From Nannochloropsis oceanica (lineage: Eukaryota; Sar; Eustigmatophyceae; Eustigmatales; Monodopsidaceae), in the NCBI GenBank assembly GCA_004519485.1, contig CP038118.1, forward strand, positions 660,872 through 724,871: 64,000 nt of DNA, read 5' to 3'. Both the position numbers and the translations under genes were made by a program. Each line of letters starts with the position of its first letter. Within the stretch, counting starts at the first letter, position 1. The notes under the pieces are model-generated. The model did not search any database, was not told where the DNA came from, and saw nothing but the letters and a program-made list of their open reading frames with translations. Shown piece by piece: positions 21,876-33,344 of this stretch.

Positions 21876-23090
21876 ATGCACGATCATCGTTGGACAAAGT
21901 ATTTTATTTGCCCAATGGGCAAAATTGACTATCTTCAATTTCTCGGCCTAAACCGATTTTATTTCATTAAGAGGAATGCTTCCTCGGACGTGGTATGCCC
22001 CCGGTGTACCGGTACACTTTACCGATTCCTTGGCACGACACGGACATGCCTTCCATTAGAGATAGATGATTAATACTATTTCACCCCTTCGGAATGCCAT
22101 CTCGAATGGAGGCATGATTATTTAACTCGTAGAGGAGGGGACGAATTAAGAAGAAATCGACAGTGGACAGCTGCGTTGCTGAACCGCCCTCTCATACCAG
22201 TCCTTCCCCACATCGGCCGGTGGTAACACTTCAGATGCAACGGAGCATCTAAGAATGATCTTGCTTATCACTTCTTACGTTGTCAGGACTGGAGGGAAGT
22301 GAAAGAAGGATAAACATTGACCGAGGTGGCGGAACTAATTGAACAGAAAAAACAAAAGAACGAACAAAATTCTCTGACACGAGGTCGAGTATTATTTCGA
22401 GATCAAAGTGCAAGCCAAGTCGAGGTCAACAAATATTGTGCGAGCTCGAGCATTGGGAAGGCAAAGATATTCGCCGACCAGGGGACGGAGAAGTGGGGTG
22501 GATTAATATCTTCTACTGTTTTCTTTGCTGGGCGGGGGGCCTTGCTTCCTATCCAGGAAGAGTTTGAGGCCTCGGCTTATGGAGCTGAAAGTGTGGTAGT
22601 GTGGTAATTGTGCGCATGCCGTGCGCACTGTACAGTATGCAGTGGGAAGCATGAAAAATGGCTGGGCCTGCAATACATGGAGGGTTCTCCTCAGGATTAA
22701 AATCAGCACTCCTCAAAAACAATTTCCGAGCGCGAAAACCAAGCGGCGATCAGAGGCGCATTCCTTGAAGTTTGTCGAGCGAAGGGGATGACTCGGCTCT
22801 CTGCTCGAACACACAACACAGTCTGTCCTCACGACGAGGACGACAATGCACATGACCAGAGCGGATGTAATCCATTGTGCGCTATCCATCCCCTGCTCAC
22901 ATTATTTTTGCCTTCTTGTGTGGCCATGAGGGCCTTACATGGAGCACACGCAGGCATCTCTTATGCCGAGGGGGAGATTACTGTAGGGCCATCCTTCCTG
23001 GCCCAGTTTTGCCTCTTCCCTAACCGGCCGCCTCGTATGCATGCACTGAAGTCCTGTGCCGGGCCTTTGAACACATTATCCGCATGTTGA
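21876..23090 (+). pseudogene. Decayed reading frame, unit 1
   Basis: In units 2-4 one reading frame shows several long open pieces in a row separated by stops, with a Cys-rich start (CPRCTGTLYRF, then TRTC) and a following Lys/Gln-rich piece. This pattern suggests an old gene that has decayed and is now carried along in the repeat unit. In unit 1 the first piece is also shifted by one base near 21,925. I cannot name the family. Confidence 0.4.
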
Positions 23091-23254
23091 TAAATGTCGC
23101 ATAGCTTCCCACTCACACACTCATACACCATCTGACACCCATACCCACACCCATACACCCTCATCTCCAGCACAAAAAGGATAAACGAGGATTTAATCGG
23201 TTTCTCCTCTGCCTTGAATGCGGTCTCCATTTTAGAAGAATCTTTTTCCAACGA

Positions 23255-23497
23255 GTGAAGATGCATCCTGAAATCTCAACTCACAAAGGAAAATTGGAGG
23301 TGATTAAGATAGACAGGCTCTTCGAAAGCTGCACTTTTTTGTACACTAGAGTTAAAAAACAATGGGCCACACTTTGCCTTATGTCTTTCTGCATTATCGC
23401 TGCGGAGTGGATTTCAAGTTCTGGCGGCAGTAAGCCATTCATGAGAAAGCCTAGTTTTGCTATGAGCGATGTGGCTCTCGATCCGGCCGATAAGTGA
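23255..23497 (+). CDS. Small membrane-anchor ORF just upstream of the methyltransferase, unit 1
   Basis: An 80-aa frame with one hydrophobic segment (WATLCLMSFCIIAAEWIS) preceded by Lys/Arg residues, the pattern of a type II signal anchor. Its stop codon is separated from the methyltransferase ATG (23,501) by a single codon in the same frame. It may be a separate micro-protein, an upstream ORF, or the N-terminal anchor of the methyltransferase (see findings). Confidence 0.45.
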   Translation: MKMHPEISTHKGKLEVIKIDRLFESCTFLYTRVKKQWATLCLMSFCIIAAEWISSSGGSKPFMRKPSFAMSDVALDPADK

Positions 23498-23500
23498 ATT

Positions 23501-24328
23501 ATGAATCTCCACAGATCATCCAATGCGAATTCGACCTACAACAAGAGTCAAGGGTCCCAAGATTATTACCTGGAAACTATTTTTGCACACATTGGGGAGA
23601 CGAATAGGTATTTTGTCGAATTCGGTTTCAATGAGAAGTCATACACAAGCGGCGGCTCGGGTGCTAATACCTGGGACCTCCACGATAAAGGGTGGCGAGG
23701 ACTGCTGTTGGATGCCGATCATGAAAATCCGGCAATTAACCTTCGGAAGCACTTCCTATACAGCAACAACATCGCCAGTATATTTGAAACCTACCTCGTA
23801 CCAAAAGAGCCGGACTACTTATCGTGTGACATGGACAGCCATGATCTCTTTGTTTGGAAAGCAATCCTAGAAGCGGGTTATCGACCCCGGCTTATGTCCA
23901 CGGAATTCAATTCAAATTACCCACTCAACCTGACGATTACAGAAATTGATCCCTCTTTGAAGGAACACGATGCCGTATCTGAATTTCGCTTCAAACAATG
24001 CGCCTGGGGTGCCTCTGCAGGCGCGTTAAAACTCATTGCTGATCAGTACGGATATGTTCTTGTGGGACACGTTCGCAATCTGGACCTTTTCTGGTTACGA
24101 AAGGATCTACTTCCCAACTCCTGGATAATTCCAGAATTTTCGTGGTTTTTTGACAACGAATTGGGAATACTCCATCACAATGCGCAGCAGTCCGCGGATA
24201 TTTTCAACTACCTCATCGACTACGCTGAGTATGCCCGAAGCGGAAATTTGCAGGCCGCTATGGCCTCAGCTACGAGTGCTATTAAGAACGCCCGCTTGGA
24301 CTGCTTTAGTGGCATCGTCGGATCGTAA
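23501..24328 (+). CDS. FkbM-like SAM-dependent methyltransferase, array copy 1
   Basis: An intact 275-aa frame. Residues about 38-45 (RYFVEFGF) match the first strand and glycine motif of FkbM-type methyltransferases (usually FVEIGA or FVDVGA). The chain continues with NTWDLHDKGWRGLLLDAD (acidic end of strand 2), then PDYLSCDMDSHDLFVWKAIL, which fits the DxD strand-4 region, and GYRPRLMSTEFN. FkbM-family enzymes O-methylate hydroxyls, often on sugars or lipids. No methylation partner is visible here, but the window also holds other glycan genes. Without the upstream anchor frame the protein would be soluble. An N-terminal Ser/Asn-rich stretch precedes the domain. The three copies are essentially identical, and no intron is needed within the domain. 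Confidence 0.75.
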   Translation: MNLHRSSNANSTYNKSQGSQDYYLETIFAHIGETNRYFVEFGFNEKSYTSGGSGANTWDLHDKGWRGLLLDADHENPAINLRKHFLYSNNIASIFETYLVPKEPDYLSCDMDSHDLFVWKAILEAGYRPRLMSTEFNSNYPLNLTITEIDPSLKEHDAVSEFRFKQCAWGASAGALKLIADQYGYVLVGHVRNLDLFWLRKDLLPNSWIIPEFSWFFDNELGILHHNAQQSADIFNYLIDYAEYARSGNLQAAMASATSAIKNARLDCFSGIVGS

Positions 24329-24868
24329 GTCGGCCGTCTCCATGTATAAATGAGCCCCTACTACTACTGTCTGGCACTACTCTGTCAAGTTCCTCCGTCT
24401 TTATCTTTCTGAGTATTTGACATGAACAAATGTTGGCTTTCTATGCCCCCTTTCTGGGATGTATTCGATCCGATGGCGATTTTTAACTTCTGAATCATCA
24501 AAGCGCGAAGCGCGTTAATCAATACAAAAACACCAAAAATAACATAAACCGTACGGACTACAGAAAATTATGCACGTTTTTTGCTCTTGTTGCTTTTTTG
24601 GGGTTTCAATCACCATTCGGTGGCAAGGCTCGTAATGGTGATTGAAACCCTAAAAAAGGAAAAAGACCATAAAACGTACATAACTTTCTGTGTAGTCCCT
24701 GCACACACCCTAAAGACCTTTGCTAAAAACATACTTTTTTGTTGTCAAATAATCCCCACACCAATACCCCTCAATGATCACACTGAAACCAATCCAAATT
24801 ACATCTCGCACAAATTCCGGGCTTATAAGGCTCTGTAAATAAATTTCCATCGACAGCAACGCGCAAAG

Positions 24869-26122
24869 ATGCGGACCAAATTGTTATTCCACTGGACGAA
24901 GTGCAAAGATGCACGATCATCGTTGGACAAAGTATTTTATTTGCCCAATGGGCAAATTGACTATCTTCAATTTCTCGGCCTAAACCGATTTTATTTCATT
25001 AAGAGGAATGCTTCCTCGGACGTGGTATGCCCCCGGTGTACCGGTACACTTTACCGATTCCTTGGCACGACACGGACATGCCTTCCATTAGAGATAGATG
25101 ATTAATACTATTTCACCCCTTCGGAATGCCATCTCGAATGGAGGCATGATTATTTAACTCGTAGAGGAGGGGACGAGTCAAGAAGAAATCGACAGTGGAC
25201 AGCTGCGTTGCTGAACCGCCCTCTCATACCAGTCCTTCCCCACATCGGCCGGTGGTAACACTTCAGATGCAACGGAGCATCTAAGAATGATCTTGCTTAT
25301 CACTTCTTACGTTGTCAGGACTGGAGGGAAGTGAAAGAAGGATAAACATTGACCGAGGTGGCGGAACTAATTGAACAGAAAAAACAAAAGAACGAACAAA
25401 ATTCTCTGACACGAGGTCGAGTATTATTTCGAGATCAAAGTGCAAGCCAAGTCGAGGTCAACAAATATTGTGCGAGCTCGAGCATTGGGAAGGCAAAGAT
25501 ATTCGCCGACCAGGGGACGGAGAAGTGGGGTGGATTAATATCTTCTACTGTTTTCTTTGCTGGGCGGGGGGCCTTGCTTCCTATCCAGGAAGAGTTTGAG
25601 GCCTCGGCTTATGGAGCTGAAAGTGTGGTAGTGTGGTAATTGTGCGCATGCTGTGCGCACTGTACAGTATGCAGTGGGAAGCATGAAAAATGGCTGGGCC
25701 TGCAATACATGGAGGGTTCTCCTCAGGATTAAAATCAGCACTCCTCAAAAACAATTTCCGAGCGCGAAAACCAAGCGGCGATCAGAGGCGCATTCCTTGA
25801 AGTTTGTCGAGCGAAGGGGATGACTCGGCTCTCTGCTCGAACACACAACACAGTCTGTCCTCACGACGAGGACGACAATGCACATGACCAGAGCGGATGT
25901 AATCCATTGTGCGCTATCCATCCCCTGCTCACATTATTTTTGCCTTCTTGTGTGGCCATGAGGGCCTTACATGGAGCACACGCAGGCATCTCTTATGCCG
26001 AGGGGGAGATTACTGTAGGGCCATCCTTCCTGGCCCAGTTTTGCCTCTTCCCTAACCGGCCGCCTCGTATGCATGCACTGAAGTCCTGTGCCGGGCCTTT
26101 GAACACATTATCCGCATGTTGA
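24869..26122 (+). pseudogene. Decayed reading frame, unit 2
   Basis: Same decayed frame as in unit 1 without the early one-base difference. Pieces of 78, 96 and 100 codons lie in one frame at 24869, 25349 and 25820. Confidence 0.4.
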
Positions 26123-26286
26123 TAAATGTCGCATAGCTTCCCACTCACACACTCATACACCATCTGACACCCATACCCACACCCATACACCCTCATCTCC
26201 AGCACAAAAAGGATAAACGAGGATTTAATCGGTTTCTCCTCTGCCTTGAATGCGGTCTCCATTTTAGAAGAATCTTTTTCCAACGA

Positions 26287-26529
26287 GTGAAGATGCATCC
26301 TGAAATCTCAACTCACAAAGGAAAATTGGAGGTGATTAAGATAGACAGGCTCTTCGAAAGCTGCACTTTTTTGTACACTAGAGTTAAAAAACAATGGGCC
26401 ACACTTTGCCTTATGTCTTTCTGCATTATCGCTGCGGAGTGGATTTCAAGTTCTGGCGGCAGTAAGCCATTCATGAGAAAGCCTAGTTTTGCTATGAGCG
26501 ATGTGGCTCTCGATCCGGCCGATAAGTGA
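26287..26529 (+). CDS. Small membrane-anchor ORF, unit 2
   Basis: Identical to the 80-aa frame at 23,255 and in the same position just before the methyltransferase gene at 26,533. Confidence 0.45.
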   Translation: MKMHPEISTHKGKLEVIKIDRLFESCTFLYTRVKKQWATLCLMSFCIIAAEWISSSGGSKPFMRKPSFAMSDVALDPADK

Positions 26530-26532
26530 ATT

Positions 26533-27360
26533 ATGAATCTCCACAGATCATCCAATGCGAATTCGACCTACAACAAGAGTCAAGGGTCCCAAGATTATTA
26601 CCTGGAAACTATTTTTGCACACATTGGGGAGACGAATAGGTATTTTGTCGAATTCGGTTTCAATGAGAAGTCATACACAAGCGGCGGCTCGGGTGCTAAT
26701 ACCTGGGACCTCCACGATAAAGGGTGGCGAGGACTGCTGTTGGATGCCGATCATGAAAATCCGGCAATTAACCTTCGGAAGCACTTCCTATACAGCAACA
26801 ACATCGCCAGTATATTTGAAACCTACCTCGTACCAAAAGAGCCGGACTACTTATCGTGTGACATGGACAGCCATGATCTCTTTGTTTGGAAAGCAATCCT
26901 AGAAGCGGGTTATCGACCCCGGCTTATGTCCACGGAATTCAATTCAAATTACCCACTCAACCTGACGATTACAGAAATTGATCCCTCTTTGAAGGAACAC
27001 GATGCCGTATCTGAATTTCGCTTCAAACAATGCGCCTGGGGTGCCTCTGCAGGCGCGTTAAAACTCATTGCTGATCAGTACGGATATGTTCTTGTGGGAC
27101 ACGTTCGCAATCTGGACCTTTTCTGGTTACGAAAGGATCTACTTCCCAACTCCTGGATAATTCCAGAATTTTCGTGGTTTTTTGACAACGAATTGGGAAT
27201 ACTCCATCACAATGCGCAGCAGTCCGCGGATATTTTCAACTACCTCATCGACTACGCTGAGTATGCCCGAAGCGGAAATTTGCAGGCCGCTATGGCCTCA
27301 GCTACGAGTGCTATTAAGAACGCCCGCTTGGACTGCTTTAGTGGCATCGTCGGATCGTAA
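26533..27360 (+). CDS. FkbM-like methyltransferase, array copy 2
   Basis: The same 275-aa product as at 23,501, carried by unit 2. I see no amino-acid difference, so selection, conversion or a very recent duplication keeps the copies alike. Confidence 0.75.
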   Translation: MNLHRSSNANSTYNKSQGSQDYYLETIFAHIGETNRYFVEFGFNEKSYTSGGSGANTWDLHDKGWRGLLLDADHENPAINLRKHFLYSNNIASIFETYLVPKEPDYLSCDMDSHDLFVWKAILEAGYRPRLMSTEFNSNYPLNLTITEIDPSLKEHDAVSEFRFKQCAWGASAGALKLIADQYGYVLVGHVRNLDLFWLRKDLLPNSWIIPEFSWFFDNELGILHHNAQQSADIFNYLIDYAEYARSGNLQAAMASATSAIKNARLDCFSGIVGS

Positions 27361-27900
27361 GTCGGCCGTCTCCATGTATAAATGAGCCCCTACTACTACT
27401 GTCTGGCACTACTCTGTCAAGTTCCTCCGTCTTTATCTTTCTGAGTATTTGACATGAACAAATGTTGGCTTTCTATGCCCCCTTTCTGGGATGTATTCGA
27501 TCCGATGGCGATTTTTAACTTCTGAATCATCAAAGCGCGAAGCGCGTTAATCAATACAAAAACACCAAAAATAACATAAACCGTACGGACTACAGAAAAT
27601 TATGCACGTTTTTTGCTCTTGTTGCTTTTTTGGGGTTTCAATCACCATTCGGTGGCAAGGCTCGTAATGGTGATTGAAACCCTAAAAAAGGAAAAAGACC
27701 ATAAAACGTACATAACTTTCTGTGTAGTCCCTGCACACACCCTAAAGACCTTTGCTAAAAACATACTTTTTTGTTGTCAAATAATCCCCACACCAATACC
27801 CCTCAATGATCACACTGAAACCAATCCAAATTACATCTCGCACAAATTCCGGGCTTATAAGGCTCTGTAAATAAATTTCCATCGACAGCAACGCGCAAAG

Positions 27901-29154
27901 ATGCGGACCAAATTGTTATTCCACTGGACGAAGTGCAAAGATGCACGATCATCGTTGGACAAAGTATTTTATTTGCCCAATGGGCAAATTGACTATCTTC
28001 AATTTCTCGGCCTAAACCGATTTTATTTCATTAAGAGGAATGCTTCCTCGGACGTGGTATGCCCCCGGTGTACCGGTACACTTTACCGATTCCTTGGCAC
28101 GACACGGACATGCCTTCCATTAGAGATAGATGATTAATACTATTTCACCCCTTCGGAATGCCATCTCGAATGGAGGCATGATTATTTAACTCGTAGAGGA
28201 GGGGACGAGTCAAGAAGAAATCGACAGTGGACAGCTGCGTTGCTGAACCGCCCTCTCATACCAGTCCTTCCCCACATCGGCCGGTGGTAACACTTCAGAT
28301 GCAACGGAGCATCTAAGAATGATCTTGCTTATCACTTCTTACGTTGTCAGGACTGGAGGGAAGTGAAAGAAGGATAAACATTGACCGAGGTGGCGGAACT
28401 AATTGAACAGAAAAAACAAAAGAACGAACAAAATTCTCTGACACGAGGTCGAGTATTATTTCGAGATCAAAGTGCAAGCCAAGTCGAGGTCAACAAATAT
28501 TGTGCGAGCTCGAGCATTGGGAAGGCAAAGATATTCGCCGACCAGGGGACGGAGAAGTGGGGTGGATTAATATCTTCTACTGTTTTCTTTGCTGGGCGGG
28601 GGGCCTTGCTTCCTATCCAGGAAGAGTTTGAGGCCTCGGCTTATGGAGCTGAAAGTGTGGTAGTGTGGTAATTGTGCGCATGCCGTGCGCACTGTACAGT
28701 ATGCAGTGGGAAGCATGAAAAATGGCTGGGCCTGCAATACATGGAGGGTTCTCCTCAGGATTAAAATCAGCACTCCTCAAAAACAATTTCCGAGCGCGAA
28801 AACCAAGCGGCGATCAGAGGCGCATTCCTTGAAGTTTGTCGAGCGAAGGGGATGACTCGGCTCTCTGCTCGAACACACAACACAGTCTGTCCTCACGACG
28901 AGGACGACAATGCACATGACCAGAGCGGATGTAATCCATTGTGCGCTATCCATCCCCTGCTCACATTATTTTTGCCTTCTTGTGTGGCCATGAGGGCCTT
29001 ACATGGAGCACACGCAGGCATCTCTTATGCCGAGGGGGAGATTACTGTAGGGCCATCCTTCCTGGCCCAGTTTTGCCTCTTCCCTAACCGACCGCCTCGT
29101 ATGCATGCACTGAAGTCCTGTGCCGGGCCTTTGAACACATTATCCGCATGTTGA
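27901..29154 (+). pseudogene. Decayed reading frame, unit 3
   Basis: Copy of the unit 2 frame. One G-to-A difference near 29,091 distinguishes it from units 1 and 2. Confidence 0.4.
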
Positions 29155-29318
29155 TAAATGTCGCATAGCTTCCCACTCACACACTCATACACCATCTGAC
29201 ACCCATACCCACACCCATACACCCTCATCTCCAGCACAAAAAGGATAAACGAGGATTTAATCGGTTTCTCCTCTGCCTTGAATGCGGTCTCCATTTTAGA
29301 AGAATCTTTTTCCAACGA

Positions 29319-29561
29319 GTGAAGATGCATCCTGAAATCTCAACTCACAAAGGAAAATTGGAGGTGATTAAGATAGACAGGCTCTTCGAAAGCTGCACTT
29401 TTTTGTACACTAGAGTTAAAAAACAATGGGCCACACTTTGCCTTATGTCTTTCTGCATTATCGCTGCGGAGTGGATTTCAAGTTCTGGCGGCAGTAAGCC
29501 ATTCATGAGAAAGCCTAGTTTTGCTATGAGCGATGTGGCTCTCGATCCGGCCGATAAGTGA
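29319..29561 (+). CDS. Small membrane-anchor ORF, unit 3
   Basis: Identical to the 80-aa frame at 23,255 and in the same position before the methyltransferase gene at 29,565. Confidence 0.45.
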   Translation: MKMHPEISTHKGKLEVIKIDRLFESCTFLYTRVKKQWATLCLMSFCIIAAEWISSSGGSKPFMRKPSFAMSDVALDPADK

Positions 29562-29564
29562 ATT

Positions 29565-30392
29565 ATGAATCTCCACAGATCATCCAATGCGAATTCGACC
29601 TACAACAAGAGTCAAGGGTCCCAAGATTATTACCTGGAAACTATTTTTGCACACATTGGGGAGACGAATAGGTATTTTGTCGAATTCGGTTTCAATGAGA
29701 AGTCATACACAAGCGGCGGCTCGGGTGCTAATACCTGGGACCTCCACGATAAAGGGTGGCGAGGACTGCTGTTGGATGCCGATCATGAAAATCCGGCAAT
29801 TAACCTTCGGAAGCACTTCCTATACAGCAACAACATCGCCAGTATATTTGAAACCTACCTCGTACCAAAAGAGCCGGACTACTTATCGTGTGACATGGAC
29901 AGCCATGATCTCTTTGTTTGGAAAGCAATCCTAGAAGCGGGTTATCGACCCCGGCTTATGTCCACGGAATTCAATTCAAATTACCCACTCAACCTGACGA
30001 TTACAGAAATTGATCCCTCTTTGAAGGAACACGATGCCGTATCTGAATTTCGCTTCAAACAATGCGCCTGGGGTGCCTCTGCAGGCGCGTTAAAACTCAT
30101 TGCTGATCAGTACGGATATGTTCTTGTGGGACACGTTCGCAATCTGGACCTTTTCTGGTTACGAAAGGATCTACTTCCCAACTCCTGGATAATTCCAGAA
30201 TTTTCGTGGTTTTTTGACAACGAATTGGGAATACTCCATCACAATGCGCAGCAGTCCGCGGATATTTTCAACTACCTCATCGACTACGCTGAGTATGCCC
30301 GAAGCGGAAATTTGCAGGCCGCTATGGCCTCAGCTACGAGTGCTATTAAGAACGCCCGCTTGGACTGCTTTAGTGGCATCGTCGGATCGTAA
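29565..30392 (+). CDS. FkbM-like methyltransferase, array copy 3
   Basis: The same 275-aa product as at 23,501, carried by unit 3. Unit 4 ends before reaching this gene, so the array has three gene copies. Confidence 0.75.
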   Translation: MNLHRSSNANSTYNKSQGSQDYYLETIFAHIGETNRYFVEFGFNEKSYTSGGSGANTWDLHDKGWRGLLLDADHENPAINLRKHFLYSNNIASIFETYLVPKEPDYLSCDMDSHDLFVWKAILEAGYRPRLMSTEFNSNYPLNLTITEIDPSLKEHDAVSEFRFKQCAWGASAGALKLIADQYGYVLVGHVRNLDLFWLRKDLLPNSWIIPEFSWFFDNELGILHHNAQQSADIFNYLIDYAEYARSGNLQAAMASATSAIKNARLDCFSGIVGS

Positions 30393-30932
30393 GTCGGCCG
30401 TCTCCATGTATAAATGAGCCCCTACTACTACTGTCTGGCACTACTCTGTCAAGTTCCTCCGTCTTTATCTTTCTGAGTATTTGACATGAACAAATGTTGG
30501 CTTTCTATGCCCCCTTTCTGGGATGTATTCGATCCGATGGCGATTTTTAACTTCTGAATCATCAAAGCGCGAAGCGCGTTAATCAATACAAAAACACCAA
30601 AAATAACATAAACCGTACGGACTACAGAAAATTATGCACGTTTTTTGCTCTTGTTGCTTTTTTGGGGTTTCAATCACCATTCGGTGGCAAGGCTCGTAAT
30701 GGTGATTGAAACCCTAAAAAAGGAAAAAGACCATAAAACGTACATAACTTTCTGTGTAGTCCCTGCACACACCCTAAAGACCTTTGCTAAAAACATACTT
30801 TTTTGTTGTCAAATAATCCCCACACCAATACCCCTCAATGATCACACTGAAACCAATCCAAATTACATCTCGCACAAATTCCGGGCTTATAAGGCTCTGT
30901 AAATAAATTTCCATCGACAGCAACGCGCAAAG

Positions 30933-31703
30933 ATGCGGACCAAATTGTTATTCCACTGGACGAAGTGCAAAGATGCACGATCATCGTTGGACAAAGTATT
31001 TTATTTGCCCAATGGGCAAATTGACTATCTTCAATTTCTCGGCCTAAACCGATTTTATTTCATTAAGAGGAATGCTTCCTCGGACGTGGTATGCCCCCGG
31101 TGTACCGGTACACTTTACCGATTCCTTGGCACGACACGGACATGCCTTCCATTAGAGATAGATGATTAATACTATTTCACCCCTTCGGAATGCCATCTCG
31201 AATGGAGGCATGATTATTTAACTCGTAGAGGAGGGGACGAGTCAAGAAGAAATCGACAGTGGACAGCTGCGTTGCTGAACCGCCCTCTCATACCAGTCCT
31301 TCCCCACATCGGCCGGTGGTAACACTTCAGATGCAACGGAGCATCTAAGAATGATCTTGCTTATCACTTCTTACGTTGTCAGGACTGGAGGGAAGTGAAA
31401 GAAGGATAAACATTGACCGAGGTGGCGGAACTAATTGAACAGAAAAAACAAAAGAACGAACAAAATTCTCTGACACGAGGTCGAGTATTATTTCGAGATC
31501 AAAGTGCAAGCCAAGTCGAGGTCAACAAATATTGTGCGAGCTCGAGCATTGGGAAGGCAAAGATATTCGCCGACCAGGGGACGGAGAAGTGGGGTGGATT
31601 AATATCTTCTACTGTTTTCTTTGCTGGGCGGGGGGCCTTGCTTCCTATCCAGGAAGAGTTTGAGGCCTCGGCTTATGGAGCTGAAAGTGTGGTAGTGTGG
31701 TAA
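30933..31703 (+). pseudogene. Decayed reading frame, partial, unit 4
   Basis: Copy of the same frame, cut off when unit 4 loses homology near 31,890 next to an inserted GTCGT element. Confidence 0.4.
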
Positions 31704-32616
31704 TTGTGCGCATGCTGTGCGCACTGTACAGTATGCAGTGGGAAGCATGAAAAATGGCTGGGCCTGCAATACATGGAGGATTCTCCTCAGGATTAAAATC
31801 AGCACTCCCCAAAAACAATTTCCGAGCGCGAAAACCAAGCGGCGATCCTTGAAGTTTGTCGAGCGAAAGGGATGACAGAGTCAGAGAGCAGAGTCAACCA
31901 CACGATGGACGACTTTTCTGCCAAATGGCCTGTACAACTCATTGTTAAGATAGTCGTCAATAGTCGTCCATACTTATTTGATTAGTCGTAGTCATGCATG
32001 ATTCCCATCGACAACGACTAAAAGTCATCGTAGTCGTGCATGATTTTTATCAAGCGACGACTAGTAGTCGTCGTAGTAGTGCATAAGTATCATCAATCGA
32101 CGACTATTCAGTCATCACATTCGTCCATATTTTCATCGACCTACGACAACATACAACGTGTAGAGTATCGTCGTCATAACGACCATCACCACTATGGGTT
32201 GTCGTTGTCTAGCGGCTGAGAAGCGGATCAAAAGTTGGAGGACTACTCTGATAAGATGGCCTGTACGACTGACTATTAAAATAGTCGTCAAAAGACGTCG
32301 ATAGTCATGTGATTAATCGAAGTCGTGCATTATTTCCATTTGGGACGACTACAACGACTTGTGGTCGTGCATGGTTTCCATTAAGGACGACTAGTCATGC
32401 TTAATCGAAGGACAGGACGATTAATGATTGACTGACATGATGGCATCTACTTTTATCACATATTGAGCACAAAATTGAGCCCGCCCCGCATGACAGGGTA
32501 GCTGCCGGCATCAGTAATACTCGTTGGGGCGGGATGACCGACGGCCAAATGAGCGGCTTGTTCAGAGCGGGATGTTATTACAAAGACACACACACCATAA
32601 AATACATAAACCGTAC

Positions 32617-32942
32617 GGACTATACAGAAAGTTATATAAGTTTTTTCCTCTTTTTCTTTTTCGGGGTTTTAATCACGATTACGAGCCTTTTGTCACCGGC
32701 ATAGTGACATCTCCTTCTATCATATTTTGAGCACCAAAATAAGCCCGCCCGCATGACGGGGTAGCTGCCGGCATCAGTCCCACTCGTTGACGCGGGATGA
32801 CCGGCAGCCAAAGGAGCGGCTTGTTCAGAACGGGATGGCGTCATCGTCCCGCGAATACGCCAGTGGCCTGATGCCGGCAGCTACCCCGTCATGCGGGGCG
32901 GGCTTATTTTGGTGCTCAAAATATGATAGAAGGGAGATGTCT
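32617..32942. mobile_element. Foldback element, right end missing
   Basis: Left end CGGACTATACAGAAAGTTAT, then the family core with AAGCCCGCC, GCTGCCGGCATCAG and its inverted counterpart CTGATGCCGGCAGC. The outer right arm is lost near 32,942. It is nested in the GTCGT element. Confidence 0.7.
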
Positions 32943-33149
32943 CTAACCCGCAAATGTCCTGACGTGAAGTTGTCCTCCCGCGAAAACGTCATGGCGTGAT
33001 GCCGGCAGCTACCCCGTCATGCAGGCCGGGACTATTGTGGTGCAAACAATTTGTCAATAAATTTATAATCACGGCGGTAACATTTTCTAGCCTTCAGCAT
33101 GACGAATGAAGCCACCAATAAAATTGGTGCCTTAAATAAGAAAGTGGCC

Positions 33150-33300
33150 ACGTCATGCGGGGCGGGCTTATTTTGTTGCTCACATTATGGTAGAAGTAGA
33201 TGCCATCATGTCGATGGCAGGGTTCGTGATGGTAATTAAAACCCAAAAAAAGTGAAAAGAGCAAAAACCGTACATAACTTATTGTATAGTCCGTACGTAC
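33150..33300. mobile_element. Foldback element, single right arm
   Basis: Half of a foldback element: CATGCGGGGCGGGCTTA, GATGCCATCATGTCG, AATTAAAACCC, then TATAGTCCGTACG. It ends exactly where the interrupted GTCGT element resumes. Confidence 0.65.
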
Positions 33301-33344
33301 TGATTATACCGGTTGTCGTCCGACGTGTGGCTCGAATATAAGAC

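Larger units (their letters stand above)
21504..31890. repeat. Tandem array of a 3,032-bp unit (three full, one partial)
   Basis: Units start at 21,504, 24,557, 27,589 and 30,621. The step between units 2, 3 and 4 is exactly 3,032 bp; unit 1 is about 20 bp longer near its left end. Each unit begins with a short inverted-repeat segment of the foldback family, then a decayed reading frame, then a type II anchor frame and an intact 275-aa methyltransferase gene. Copies differ at only a few sites: in the word GCATG(C/T)(C/T)GTGCGC units 1 and 3 agree against units 2 and 4. Unit 4 stops matching near 31,890, where a GTCGT element is inserted; diverged pieces continue after 33,345. The near identity indicates recent unequal exchange or conversion. 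Confidence 0.95.
31898..33330. mobile_element. GTCGT-rich terminal-inverted-repeat element, split by a nested insertion
   Basis: The left end CCACACGATGGACGAC mirrors the right end GTCGTCCGACGTGTGG. The interior consists of GTCGT and CGACT words, as in the copies at 52,343 and later. About 870 bp of foldback-family sequence (about 32,434-33,301) sits between the body and the last 30 bases. Intact copies measure about 490-540 bp, so the split is an insertion. No coding capacity is seen; it is non-autonomous. The element itself sits inside array unit 4. Confidence 0.75.

Noticed and set aside
21504-31890. CRISPR-like or satellite interpretation of the tandem array
   Set aside because: Units are 3 kb, carry a gene and have no short spacer-repeat pattern.
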